DNA of 64,000 nucleotides from JADGHX01 sp037200125 (lineage in GTDB: Bacteria > Pseudomonadota > Gammaproteobacteria > Steroidobacterales > Steroidobacteraceae). Both the position numbers and the translations under genes were made by a program. Shown here in pieces: positions 35,331 through 44,347 of the stretch (its first letter is position 1; every line of letters begins with the position of its first letter). The stretch is from NCBI GenBank assembly GCA_037200125.1, contig JBBCGS010000008.1:434001-498000 (forward strand), written 5' to 3'. Below the pieces are notes generated by a model. That model saw only the letters and a program-made list of their open reading frames with translations. It was not told the origin of the DNA and did no database searches.

Positions 35331-36167
35331 TTACAGGTCGACGAGCTCGACGTTCTCGGCCAAGAGCGTCTGGCCGAGGAACCGGGTGCCGACGCGCGCG
35401 AACCGTTCCGGCCCGTCGGTCGCAAGGAAACGAACCATCGTGCGGCCCGTGCCGCCGAGCAGGCGCGCGCCGGCGAGCTGCTCGCGAACGCTCTTGGCCG
35501 TCGTGGCCGCCGAATCCACGATGCGCACCGAGGACCCCACAGCCGCGCGAATCGCGCCGGCCAGCATCGGGAAATGCGTGCAGCCCAGAACGAGCGTATC
35601 GGGCGCGGTGGAGATGCCGGGCGTCGCGCCCGGAGGATCGAAGATGGTATCGAGGTAGTGATGTGCCACCGCCTCGGCAATGGGGCCTTCATGCATCCCC
35701 TCTTCCGCGAGCGCGACGAACACCTGCGCGGCGCGCGCGCTCACTTTCGCATCCGCACGACGACGCTGGATCGCCTCCTGATACGCGCCACCTCGCACGG
35801 TGGCCTCAGTCGCAATCACAGCGATGTGGCCGGAGCGCGAGACGCGGCACGCGGCATCGGCGCCAGGCTCTATCACTCCGATCACCGGAATGCCGCTGAG
35901 CTTCTCGCGAATCGCCGGCAGCCCGATGGCGGACGCCGTATTGCACGCCACGACCAGCGCCTTGACGCCCAGGCTTGCGAGCTTCTCCGCCGCCTGCACG
36001 GAATAGCGCGAGACCGTCTCGGCGCTCTTCGTGCCATAGGGCAGGCGCGCCGTGTCGCCGAGATAGATGAAGGTCTCGCCCGGAATCTCCGCGCCGAGCG
36101 CCTTCAGCACCGTCAGTCCGCCGATACCGGAGTCGAATACGCCGATCGGTTTGCTCGCGTCGCTCAA
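35331..36167 (-). CDS. murI: Glutamate racemase
   Basis: 278 residues. Makes D-glutamate for peptidoglycan. The N-terminal GVFDSGIGGLTVLKAL and the two catalytic cysteines C75 (VVACNTAS) and C196 (LGCTHFP) are present. The C-terminal DSAATTAKSVREQL is typical. Starts within the lysS stop (four-base overlap), an unusual neighbour for this gene, whose transcription is therefore tied to lysine-tRNA synthesis. Confidence 0.96.
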   Translation of the reverse strand: MSDASKPIGVFDSGIGGLTVLKALGAEIPGETFIYLGDTARLPYGTKSAETVSRYSVQAAEKLASLGVKALVVACNTASAIGLPAIREKLSGIPVIGVIEPGADAACRVSRSGHIAVIATEATVRGGAYQEAIQRRRADAKVSARAAQVFVALAEEGMHEGPIAEAVAHHYLDTIFDPPGATPGISTAPDTLVLGCTHFPMLAGAIRAAVGSSVRIVDSAATTAKSVREQLAGARLLGGTGRTMVRFLATDGPERFARVGTRFLGQTLLAENVELVDL

Positions 36168-37741
36168 TCCGCCTCCGGGCGCATGTGGGGGAACAGGATC
36201 ACATCGCGAATCGACGGCGAGTCGGTGAGGAACATGGTGAGCCGGTCGATGCCGACCCCCAGGCCCGCCGTCGGCGGCATGCCGTACTCGAGGGCGCGGA
36301 TATAGTCCGCGTCGTAGAACATGGCCTCCTCGTCGCCGCCTTCCTTGCGCGCGACCTGCGCGCGGAAGCGCGTGGCCTGATCCTCGGGATCGTTCAGCTC
36401 CGAGAAGCCGTTCGCAAGCTCCCGGCCGCCGAGGAAGAACTCGAAGCGATCGGTGATGAACGGATCGTCGTCATTGGCGCGCGCGAGCGGCGACGTCTCC
36501 GCCGGATAGGCGTACACGAACGTCGGCTCGAGCAGCGTCTCTTCGACGGTCTTCTCGAAAATCTCGATCTGCATCTTGCCCGGGCCGTCGTGCTTGCCGG
36601 GCACGTAGCCAAGCTTCACACACAGCTCGCGCAGAACCTCGAGATTGCGGACGTTCGCCGGATCGAGCGACGGATTGGCGTCGAGGATCGCCTGCTCAAC
36701 CGTCACGCGACGGAACGGCAGCGCCAGGTCATACGGCCTGCCCTGGTACGTGAGCTGCGTTGAGCCGCACACCGCGCCAGCGAGGCCGCGCAGCGCCTTC
36801 TCGATCCAGTCCATGAGATCACGGTAGTCGCCGTACGCGAGGTACAGCTCCAGCATCGTGAACTCCGGGTTGTGGCGAGTCGACAGGCCTTCGTTGCGGA
36901 AGTTGCGATTGATCTCGTACACGCGCTCGAAGCCGCCGACCACGAGCCGCTTCAAATACAGCTCGGGCGCGATACGCAGGTACATATCCATGTCGAGCGC
37001 GTTGTGATGCGTGATGAAGGGCTTCGCCGCGGCGCCGCCCGGAATCACCTGCATCATCGGGGTTTCGACTTCGAGGAAGTCGAGCGCGTCCAGGAAGTCG
37101 CGCAGGTATCGAATCACGCGCGTGCGCGTCCTGAAGACGTTGCGGCTGCCCTCGTTGACGATGAGGTCGACGTAGCGCTGGCGATAGCGCGTTTCCATGT
37201 CCGCCAGTCCGTGCCACTTGTCGGGCAACGGGCGCAGCGATTTCACGAGCAGGCGCACGCGCTCGGTGCGCACACTCAGCTCACCCGTCTTCGTGCGGAA
37301 CAGAACGCCTTCCGCGCCAACGATGTCGCCGACGTCCCAGCTCTTGAACAGATCGTATGTCGTGTCGCCCAGAGCCTCCTTCTGCAGGAAGAGTTGGATC
37401 TGTCCGGTGCGATCCGCGATCTTCGCGAAGCTCGCCTTGCCCATGATGCGCTTGAACAGCATGCGGCCGCCGACGTGCACGCGCGTGGGGTTCGCTTCGA
37501 ACCACGCGTCTTCACGATCGCCGTAGGCGGCATGCAGCTCGCCGGCGAGCGCGTCACGACGAAAGTCGTTCGGGAACGCCTGCCCGGCGGAGCGCGCCTC
37601 CGCGAGCTTCGCGCGACGTTCGGCGATGAGCTTGTTCTCATCGACGGGGGCGGCGGCGGGCTCACCGCTCTGTCCTACGCTCTGTCCTATGCCCTGGCCA
37701 CCGCCCTGGCTCTTCTTTGGATTCTTCGGATCTTCACTCAT
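36164..37741 (-). CDS. lysS: Lysyl-tRNA synthetase, class II
   Basis: 525 residues from ATG 37741; a GTG at 37753 is an alternative overlapping prfB. The anticodon-binding OB domain lies at about 70-175. The class II catalytic core has motif 1 (RYRQRYVDLIVN region), motif 2 (FRNEGLSTRHNPEFTMLELY) and motif 3 (PTAGLGVGIDRLTM). The first 40 residues are a Gly/Gln-rich tail (SQGGGQGIGQSVGQSG), encoded by short imperfect repeats, that precedes the OB fold and is longer than usual. Placed four bases after prfB. Confidence 0.97.
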   Translation of the reverse strand: MSEDPKNPKKSQGGGQGIGQSVGQSGEPAAAPVDENKLIAERRAKLAEARSAGQAFPNDFRRDALAGELHAAYGDREDAWFEANPTRVHVGGRMLFKRIMGKASFAKIADRTGQIQLFLQKEALGDTTYDLFKSWDVGDIVGAEGVLFRTKTGELSVRTERVRLLVKSLRPLPDKWHGLADMETRYRQRYVDLIVNEGSRNVFRTRTRVIRYLRDFLDALDFLEVETPMMQVIPGGAAAKPFITHHNALDMDMYLRIAPELYLKRLVVGGFERVYEINRNFRNEGLSTRHNPEFTMLELYLAYGDYRDLMDWIEKALRGLAGAVCGSTQLTYQGRPYDLALPFRRVTVEQAILDANPSLDPANVRNLEVLRELCVKLGYVPGKHDGPGKMQIEIFEKTVEETLLEPTFVYAYPAETSPLARANDDDPFITDRFEFFLGGRELANGFSELNDPEDQATRFRAQVARKEGGDEEAMFYDADYIRALEYGMPPTAGLGVGIDRLTMFLTDSPSIRDVILFPHMRPEAD

Positions 37742-37745
37742 GACT

Positions 37746-38841
37746 TCAGACACCAGCCTTCAGCGAGGCTTCGAGAAACTGATCGAGATCGCCGTCGAGC
37801 ACCGCGGCGGTGTTCCCGACTTCGACACCGGTGCGCAGGTCCTTGATGCGCGACTGGTCGAGCACGTACGAACGGATCTGGTTGCCCCAGCTCACGTCGG
37901 ACTTGGACTCTTCCAGCACGCGCGCGGCGGCGTTGCGCTTGTTCACTTCCAGCTCGTACAACTTGGCTTTCAACATTTTCATCGCGGTCGAGCGGTTCTT
38001 GTGCTGGCTGCGTTCGTTCTGGCAGGCCACCACGATGCCGGACGGCCCGTGCGTCAGTCGCACGGCGGACTCGGTCTTGTTGACGTGCTGGCCGCCGGCG
38101 CCGCTCGAACGGAACACGTCCATCTTGACGTCGGCCGGATTCACTTCGATGTTGATGTCGTCGTCCACTTCGGGGGAAATGAAGACGGACGCGAAGGAGG
38201 TGTGGCGACGGTTGCCGGAGTCGAACGGCGATTTGCGCACGAGGCGGTGCACGCCTGTTTCGGTGCGTAGCCAGCCGTACGCGTATTCGCCTGAGAACTG
38301 GATCGTGGCGCTCTTCACGCCTGCGACTTCACCGGGGCTCGAGTCGATGACTTCGGTTGAGAAGCCGCGCGCGGCGCCCCAGCGCAGGTACATGCGCATG
38401 AGCATCTGCGCCCAGTCCTGGGCTTCTGTGCCGCCGGCGCCGGCCTGGATGTCCATGAAGGCGCTGTGGGCGTCCATCTCATGGTGGAACATGCGCTTGA
38501 GCTCGAGCTTGCGCACGCGGCCTTCGAGGGCATTGGCGTCCTTCTGGATATCGGCTGCGGCGGATTCGTCGTTTTCGGCTTCGGCCAGGTCCAGCAGTTC
38601 CGCCGCGTCCGAGATGGCTTTCGTCGTGCCGTCTATCTCTTCCAGCTGGGCGGACAGCTTGGCGCGTTCGCTGCCTAATTCTCGTGCCTTGTCTGGGTTT
38701 TGCCAGACGGCGGGCTCTTCGAGCTCGCGGGTTACTTCTTCGAGGCGTTCTTTCTTGCTGTCGTACTCAAAGGAACCCCCTGAGAGAGCCGGTTCGCTCT
38801 CCTAGGTCTTTGAGTTGGCGCTTGAGTTGGTTCAGTTCCAT
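37746..38841 (-). CDS. prfB: Peptide chain release factor 2 with programmed +1 frameshift
   Basis: Full protein about 364 residues. The first frame starts at ATG 38841 (MELNQLKRQLKDLGERTGSL) and meets an in-frame TGA at 38767-38769. After a +1 shift it continues EYDSKKERLEEVTRELEEPAVWQN and reads through the SPF anticodon-like tripeptide region, here KSPFDSGNRRH, and the SGAGGQHVNKTESAVRL loop carrying GGQ. Low RF2 favours frameshifting and so restores RF2: classic autoregulation. Followed four bases later by lysS, as in many gammaproteobacteria. Confidence 0.97.
38763..38785 (-). promoter_or_regulatory. prfB programmed frameshift site
   Basis: On the minus strand AGGGGG is followed by TTC CTT TGA G. 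The Shine-Dalgarno-like AGGGGG just before the CTT-TGA slippery codons is the conserved arrangement that lets the ribosome slip forward one base at the weak TGA stop. Confidence 0.95.
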
Positions 38842-38892
38842 GTTCGGTCGGGTCTTGGCGTCGAGGAAGGGGGCGGATTCTACCTGAGCGCG

Positions 38893-39040
38893 CCTGCGCA
38901 TGCGGCGGGTCCGCCGCGAGAGGGCCCTGGCGGGCACCGGCCGTAAGACCGCATCCTGCGCGGCCTCGTCTGGCTGTAATCCTACGGCCAGACGTGCCCG
39001 CCAGGGCCCTCTCGCGACGAACCCACCGCCTCGGCGGCCG
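38893..39040. repeat. Long inverted repeat between recJ and prfB
   Basis: Arms 38915-38937 and 38994-39016 are perfect 23-base inverse complements containing GAGAGGGCCCTGGCGGGCAC. They extend imperfectly outward for about another 20 bases, and inside to GGCCGTA. A 56-base spacer separates them, itself containing the small hairpin CGTCTGGC/GCCAGACG. It could be a terminator for recJ, a mobile palindromic element, or an RNA structure. Confidence 0.85.
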
Positions 39041-39042
39041 CA

Positions 39043-39108
39043 GGCGTCACTAGTTGGCGGCCCGGGCGTCATTCGTTAGCGACCCGAGCGCCATGCGTTC
39101 CGGGCGTT
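39043..39108. repeat. 22-bp imperfect direct repeats downstream of recJ
   Basis: Two clear 22-base units (39043-39064 and 39065-39086), both opening GGCGTCA and closing CCCG, followed by more diverged copies up to the recJ stop. Together with the long inverted repeat they fill the 299-base gap between recJ and prfB, in which no gene is seen. Confidence 0.65.
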
Positions 39109-39140
39109 GCTAGTGAGCGCGTTGGGTCGCGCCGTGAAAT

Positions 39141-40881
39141 TCAGTTCGCTGGGGGGAGTACGTGGTCTACGAGTAGTTGCAGGCGGTGTTCGCCTTGGTA
39201 CTCGTTGACGTCGAGGCGGTATACGAGATGGGCGTTGCCGCTTGGGAGTGTGTTGGGAGTTTGAGGGGCGCTTGGCGTGTTGGCGTAGTTGAACGCGATC
39301 GCGTCGAAGGTGCGGCCGCTGCGGGGGAGTTCTACCCACATTTTCAGGTGGCGCTCGCCGATCAGGCGGGCGCTTTTGATGGCGAACAGGCCATCGAAGC
39401 TGGGTTCGGGGAAGGATTGGCCCCAGGGGCCGCCGGCTCGCAGGGCGCGGGCGGTTTCGAGGGCTATTTCGCCGACTTCGAGTTCGCCGTCGGTTTCGAT
39501 CGTATCGAGGCCGGCTGCGGCGGCCATGCGGCGGGTCACTTCTTCGTCGAAGGCGCGGGCGAAGCGGTCGAGGTTGGTGAGGGAGATGGAGAGGCCGGCG
39601 GCCATCGCGTGGCCGCCGAATTTGCTGATCAGGTCGGGGTGTTGGGCCGCCACGGTATCGAGGATGTCGCGGATGTGGATGCCGGGGATCGAGCGCGCGG
39701 AGCCGCGCAGGAGATTGTCTTCGACTTTTGCGAAGGCGATTACGGGGCGGCGGGACGCGCTCTTTTACGCGGCTTGCGACGAGGCCTACTACGCCCTGGT
39801 GCCAGCTTTCGTCGTAGAGGCAGACGCCACTGCGCTGGATCGTTGGGCTCGGGTCGCGCAGCTGGCGCACGGCGGCCAGCGCTTCGGTTTGCATGCGCGC
39901 TTCGATCGTGCGGCGTTCTTCGTTCAGTTCGTTCAGGCGCGCCGCCAGCTCTGTTGCTGTTTGAACGTCGTCGGCGAGCAGGCAACGGATGCCGATGCTC
40001 ATGTCGTCGAGGCGGCCGGCGGCGTTGAGGCGCGGGGCGACGCTGAATGCCAGGTCGGTGGCGGTGAGATCTTCCCTGCGGCGCTTGGAGACTTCGAGTA
40101 GCGCGGTGATGCCGGGGGCGCAGCGGCCCATCTGGATGCGCTTCAGGCCCTGTGCGACCAGGACGCGATTGTTCACGTCGAGCGGCACGACGTCGGCGAC
40201 GGTGCCGAGCGCGACGAGGTCGAGAAACTCGGCCGGGCTTTTGGCGTTTGGCGGCGTGAGGCCGGCGGCGTCGAGCATGCGGCGCACGGCGACCATCACG
40301 TAGAACGCGACACCGACGCCGGCGAGCGCGCGACTGCCGAAGCTGCTGCCGCCGAGATTTGGATTCACCGTGACGTTGGCCGCCGGGATTTCCATGCCGG
40401 GCAAGTGGTGATCGGTGATGAGGACGTCCATGCCGAGTGCACGGGCCGCAGCGACGCCGGCGACACTGGAGATGCCGTTGTCGACTGTCACGATCAGCGT
40501 CGGCTGGCGAGTCGCGGCGAGCGCGACGATCTCGGGGGTGAGGCCGTAACCGAACTCGAAACGATTCGGCACGAGGAAGTCGACGGACGGGAAACCCCAC
40601 GCGCGCAGCGCGCGGAGCACGAGTGCGGTGCTGGTGGCGCCGTCGGCATCGAAATCGCCAACGACCAGGATGCGGCCGTTCTCGCGATGCTTCATCAGCA
40701 GCGCCGCGGCATCCGAGACGCCTTCGAGTGTTCCGACGGGCAGGAGTCGATCGAGTGCGGGAGCGACGTCCGAAGCGGCCTTCACGCCGCGCGCCGCGTA
40801 GACCCGCCGCAGCACTGGATGGAGCTGGCTACCCAGCACCGCGTTGCCCGCGCCGTCGCGCCTCACGACACGCAATATCAA
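39141..40881 (-). pseudogene. recJ: Single-stranded-DNA exonuclease RecJ, interrupted by a one-base frameshift
   Basis: RecJ degrades single-stranded DNA 5' to 3' in recombination and mismatch repair. TTG start at 40881 (LILRVVRRDGAGNAV). DHH-family motifs are seen: ILVVGDFDADGATSTALV, VTVDNGISS, LITDHHLPG and PRLNAAGRLDDM. At VASRVKERV (39752-39754) the frame breaks. Dropping one G of GGG gives RRPVIAFAKVEDNLLRGSAR and joins the C-terminal domain FGGHAMAAGLSIS (DHHA1), ending at 39141. The restored protein has about 580 residues, the normal size. Either a base-call error or a fresh mutation. Flanked by the rpfE-type gene and prfB. Confidence 0.9.
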
Positions 40882-40943
40882 TTCGTCACCCAGCTATCCC
40901 CTTCTCCCGCTCTTCGCGGCCGCAACTATACGACGTTGCGCGG

Positions 40944-42051
40944 CTATTGGAGCGCGGTGAGTGCGGGGCGCGGCATGCGCCAGAGCTTCCAGGGGTCGCG
41001 CGTGCCGAGCGTCAGGCGGTGATCGTTGGCGACGACGGTGACACGACCGATGTCGCGCCGGCGAAGCGCCTCGAGCGCGCTCACGATCCAGCGCCGATCG
41101 AGGTCGGCCAGCGCCTCGCGGATCGTCCAGTTTCGATGCGCCTCGAACGAATGCGAGAGCTCCAGCACGAACAACCGCGCGACGGCTCGTGTGCCCCAGC
41201 ACTTCCTCGAAGTGATCGGGCGTTGCGCGCGCGTTGCCGCCGCTCATGCGCCACAAGCCGTGCAGGTAAGGGTCATGGCCAAATGCCACGCCCGGGATCG
41301 GTGTCGCGGTTGCCGCCAACGCCGCGCCGCGCACGAGCGAAGCCGGCACCGTGTCGGTCGTGTCGGAACCGAGCGGCGGCTCCACGCCGAGATCGATGCC
41401 TTCGCGCGCACCGCCACCGCCCCAGAGCCAGAGCGCCGTGATGGGCAAGCGACCCCGGCGCGCGCGCTCGGCGTTGACGGGATGGCTGTACAGCCACATC
41501 TCGATCTCCGCCACGAGGCGTCGCAAGGTCGGCGCGGTGGATGCGCCAGGCAACACCTCGCTTACGCTCGCCCCTAGAATGCGCGCGGGCTCCACGGTAT
41601 CGAGCTCATCGATGCGCGGGCCCGTCATCAGAAAGCCAGCTGACGCGAGGGCTTCGAGCCGAAAGCCGGATTCGGCGAACACGATGTTGAAGTCCTGCGC
41701 GAGCGTTCGACGGGTGTCGAGATCCACCTGAAGCAGGCCGCGCGCATCGAGATGCACGCTCGCAAGACCGGCAACGAGATGGACTGGCGTGGCAAGCCAC
41801 ACCATGCGGCCGTAGGCTTCGTCCGCCGTCGCGCGTGACGCGGCCGCCGCGATGGTCGCGGGCGCGCTCTGCGCCAACTCCTCCTGCCCCGACCAGGTGG
41901 CGAGCCAGGGGCGCCAGCCTTGATCCAGCGCATAGCCGTTGCCATAACGGGCGATGCGCGCCAGCCCTGGCAACTCGACCCCCCGGATGGAAGCGGCCTC
42001 GGCCGCGCTCGTGAGGTACAGATCCGTGATGACGATGACGACTTCTTCCAC
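40944..42051 (-). pseudogene. RpfE-type phosphoglycerate-mutase-like regulatory protein, frameshifted
   Basis: About 368 residues if restored. Starts GTG 42051 (VEEVVIVITDLYL). The body has the motif LPITALWLWGGGGAR, and the C-terminus in the second frame reads LFVLELSHSFEAHRNWT, then NDHRLTLGTRDPWKLWRMPR. This resembles proteins annotated as RpfE-type regulatory protein or phosphoglycerate mutase encoded beside recJ in Xanthomonas. The frame breaks at 41175-41176; removing one C of CC joins HTSRRA to LFVLELSH. Function is unclear even in Xanthomonas, where rpfE is part of the diffusible-signal gene region. It is divergent from the next gene, with 21 bases between starts. Confidence 0.65.
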
Positions 42052-42072
42052 AGGGAGGTATCGTACCCGCCT

Positions 42073-42447
42073 ATGAAGCTCACGCTCGATGCCAATCCAC
42101 ACGTCACGCTCGTCCGTTCATATTCGAATGGCGAGCTGCGCGTCGGGGAACAGGTGTTCCACAGAAGTTGCATCCTGACGCCGGATGCGGTGCTCCCGGA
42201 TTGGAGACCGACCCAAGTCGAAGAGCTCGACGAACGCGATCTCGAAGCCGTGTTCGCGGCGAAACCGGAGCTCGTGCTGCTGGGCACCGGCGATCGGCAG
42301 CGCTTCCCGTCCGTGCGGATCCGTGGGGCATTCATTCGCGCGGGCATCGGCCTTGAGACGATGGATCTCGGCGCGGCGTGCCGGACGTTCAATGTGCTGG
42401 TGCAGGAAGAGCGGCGCGTCTGCGCGGCACTGCTATTCGGCTCTTAA
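42073..42447 (+). CDS. Mth938 / NDUFAF3-like domain protein
   Basis: 124 residues from ATG 42073, with GGGAGG 16 bases upstream. The sequence MKLTLDANPHVTLVRSYSNGELRVG and EQVFHRSCILTPDAVLPDW fits the DUF498/Mth938 fold. FPSVRIRGAFIRAGIGLETMDLGAACRTFNVLVQEERRVCAALL is its conserved C-terminal half. The family includes mitochondrial complex I assembly factor NDUFAF3; its bacterial role is unknown. It stands divergent to the rpfE-type gene. Confidence 0.8.
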   Translation: MKLTLDANPHVTLVRSYSNGELRVGEQVFHRSCILTPDAVLPDWRPTQVEELDERDLEAVFAAKPELVLLGTGDRQRFPSVRIRGAFIRAGIGLETMDLGAACRTFNVLVQEERRVCAALLFGS

Positions 42448-42489
42448 AGAAGGCGCCTCGATCGGCGCAGGCCGGTGCTCGGGAGAGAC

Positions 42490-42650
42490 GAGCGACCGGC
42501 AGAGGGCACAGGAGGAGAAAGCTTTTCAACCAACCAATTATTCGAAGCTGACAGACTCGAACAATTGCGTGTTTTTTCTTGTTCTTACCGACAAATATTC
42601 TTGCTCTTTTCTCGACTCCCCTCCGACCTGTGCCCTCTGCCCGTCGCTCC
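42490..42650. repeat. AT-rich element bounded by 23-bp terminal inverted repeats
   Basis: Left end 42490-42512 and right end 42628-42650 are inverse complements with one mismatch; both contain GGCAGAGGGCACAGG. The 115 bases between are AT-rich in a GC-rich genome and hold the small hairpin GAACAA/TTGTTC with a T6 run. This architecture is that of a MITE-like insertion or a large hairpin RNA. No open frame is inside. Confidence 0.8.
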
Positions 42651-42660
42651 TTGCGTTCGC

Positions 42661-42682
42661 CATGTCGGCGATCGCAGACATG
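42661..42682. promoter_or_regulatory. 22-bp near-perfect palindrome
   Basis: CATGTC-G-GCGATCGC-A-GACATG: outer arms of six bases and an inner perfect eight-base palindrome, with one mismatch between. It looks like a dimeric regulator site. It lies 180 bases from the pcm stop and no promoter could be placed beside it. Confidence 0.4.
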
Positions 42683-42859
42683 TTAATCACGTCACAGTTC
42701 AACACGCAAGCACCTAAATCAACACGGAGTTTTCCGGCGCGTTTTTTGTCTCGAAATCCGTGGCACCGCGTTTCGCGCTCAGCTGTAACCGGAAAAGAGA
42801 CAGTCCCGGGCATACTATCTTTTAGTATTCAGTTATTTACAGCGTAAATCTGAAGCGAT

Positions 42860-43522
42860 TCACGCCAGTCCGCCGAGGAGCGGCACGAACGCCACGGGTC
42901 CGAGCGAAATGCGATCGATCTTTTGTTCGCGCCGGGTGAAGCGAATGAGCTCCTGCTGCCCTTCGGGCCCGACCGGCACGATGAGCCGCCCACCGACGCG
43001 CAACTGCTGAAGCAATGCTTCCGGTACCGTGAGAGGCGCAGCGGCGACGAGAATCGCGTCGAACGGCGCGATGGACTTCCAGCCCTGGATGCCATCGCCA
43101 TGTTTGAGGCGCACGTTCTTCAGATCGAGCTCTTTCGCGCGCTGTTTGGCGCGCTCGACGAGCGGCGCGATGCGCTCGATGCTGTAGAGCTTCGTAACCA
43201 GCGGCGCGAGCACCGCGGTCTGGTAGCCGCAACCCGAGCCCACTTCGAGCACCTTGTCCACGGCGCCGAATTCGAGCAAGGCCTCGGTCATGCGCGCGAC
43301 GATGTAGGGCTGCGAGATCGTCTGGCCGAAGCCGATCGGCAACGCCGTGTCTTCGTACGCGCGGCTGCCGAGCGCCTCATCCACGAAGATGTGGCGGGGC
43401 ACGTTCCGCATGCGCTCGAGCACCACGGGATTTCTGATGCCCTGATCTCTCAGACGCTGAATCAGCCGGTCACGCGTGCGCGCCGAGGTCATTCCAATGC
43501 CGGCGAAGCGCGCGTCAACCAT
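42860..43522 (-). CDS. pcm: Protein-L-isoaspartate O-methyltransferase
   Basis: 220 residues. Repairs isoaspartyl residues using SAM. Motifs: PRHIFVDEALGSRAYEDTALPIGFGQTISQPYIVARM, the SAM loop KVLEVGSGCGYQTAVLA, and DAILVAAAPLTVPEALLQQLRVGGRLIVPVG. The start at 43522 overlaps the surE stop by eight bases; an internal ATG at 43492 (MTSARTRDRLIQRL) is also possible. surE-pcm is a standard pair, often followed by nlpD and rpoS, which are not present here. Confidence 0.95.
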   Translation of the reverse strand: MVDARFAGIGMTSARTRDRLIQRLRDQGIRNPVVLERMRNVPRHIFVDEALGSRAYEDTALPIGFGQTISQPYIVARMTEALLEFGAVDKVLEVGSGCGYQTAVLAPLVTKLYSIERIAPLVERAKQRAKELDLKNVRLKHGDGIQGWKSIAPFDAILVAAAPLTVPEALLQQLRVGGRLIVPVGPEGQQELIRFTRREQKIDRISLGPVAFVPLLGGLA

Positions 43523-44276
43523 TCAGGTCGTCCAGCCACGTTTGCACGCCGGCGATGGCCGCGTGGCGCGTGAGATCAATCTGCAGTGGAGTCACGGAGA
43601 CAAAGCCTTCCTGGATAGCGTGGAAATCGGTGCCTGCCGACCCGTCCTGATGAGCCCCGGCGGGGCCCACCCAGTACACGGGGCGGCCGCGCGGATCTTT
43701 CGCCTGGATCACCGGTTCCGAACGATGACGGAATCCGAGCCGCGTGGAGCGGAATCCTTTGATCATGCTCAGCGGCAGGTCAGGCACGTTCACGTTGAGA
43801 ATGAGCGCCTGCTCCGGAGGCTTCGCGAGCAGCTGCTGGATGAGCATGCGCGACACCTCCGCAGCGGCGGAGAAGTTGCGGTCGCTCTCCTGGCGCATGG
43901 CGAGCGAGATCGCGACCGCCGACAGCCCGAGAAAGCGCCCCTCGATGGCCGCCGCAACGGTGCCCGAGTAGAGCACGTCGTCACCGAGATTCTCGCCCTC
44001 GTTGATACCCGAGACGACCATGTCGTGCTGGTAGTCGAACAGGCCCGAGACCGCCATGTGCACGCAATCCGTGGGCGTGCCGCCCACGACGAAGTGCACG
44101 CCGGGCTCCGCCTCGAACACGCGCAGGGGCACATCCAGGGTCAGGGAGTTGCTGGCGCCGCTCCGGTTGCGGTCGGGTGCCACTATGGTGACCTCCGCCA
44201 GAGTGGCCAGCGCCTCGCTGAGGCGCTTGATGCCCTCGGCGCGGTACCCATCGTCATTACTGATCAGAATTTTCAA
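43515..44276 (-). CDS. surE: 5'/3'-nucleotidase SurE
   Basis: 253 residues. Dephosphorylates nucleoside monophosphates in stationary-phase survival. The metal site ISNDDGY at residues 5-11, with APDRNRSGASNSLTL and GGTPTDCVHMAVSGL, then VSGINEGENLGDDVLYSGTVAAAIEGRFLG, is complete. Divergent from the Smr gene with a 71-base gap; overlaps pcm by eight bases. Confidence 0.96.
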   Translation of the reverse strand: MKILISNDDGYRAEGIKRLSEALATLAEVTIVAPDRNRSGASNSLTLDVPLRVFEAEPGVHFVVGGTPTDCVHMAVSGLFDYQHDMVVSGINEGENLGDDVLYSGTVAAAIEGRFLGLSAVAISLAMRQESDRNFSAAAEVSRMLIQQLLAKPPEQALILNVNVPDLPLSMIKGFRSTRLGFRHRSEPVIQAKDPRGRPVYWVGPAGAHQDGSAGTDFHAIQEGFVSVTPLQIDLTRHAAIAGVQTWLDDLNG

Positions 44277-44347
44277 GGCGGTGGCGGTCGGTGGCGCCCG
44301 TGTTAAGGCGGCCGGAAATATACTGAAACCCCTCTCCCGGAGGTAGC

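Larger units (their letters stand above)
42448..42859. other. Gene-less, AT-rich stretch of 412 bases
   Basis: No gene is seen. Base composition is far richer in A and T than the neighbours, with T-runs at 42568 and 42743, suggesting foreign origin. It contains an inverted-repeat element (42490-42650), a palindrome (42661-42682) and, near 42795, GGAAAAGAGACAGTCCC. From memory that last motif resembles conserved motifs near transposon-associated palindromes, but the recollection is weak. ATACTA/TAGTAT forms a small hairpin at 42812. Confidence 0.55.
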
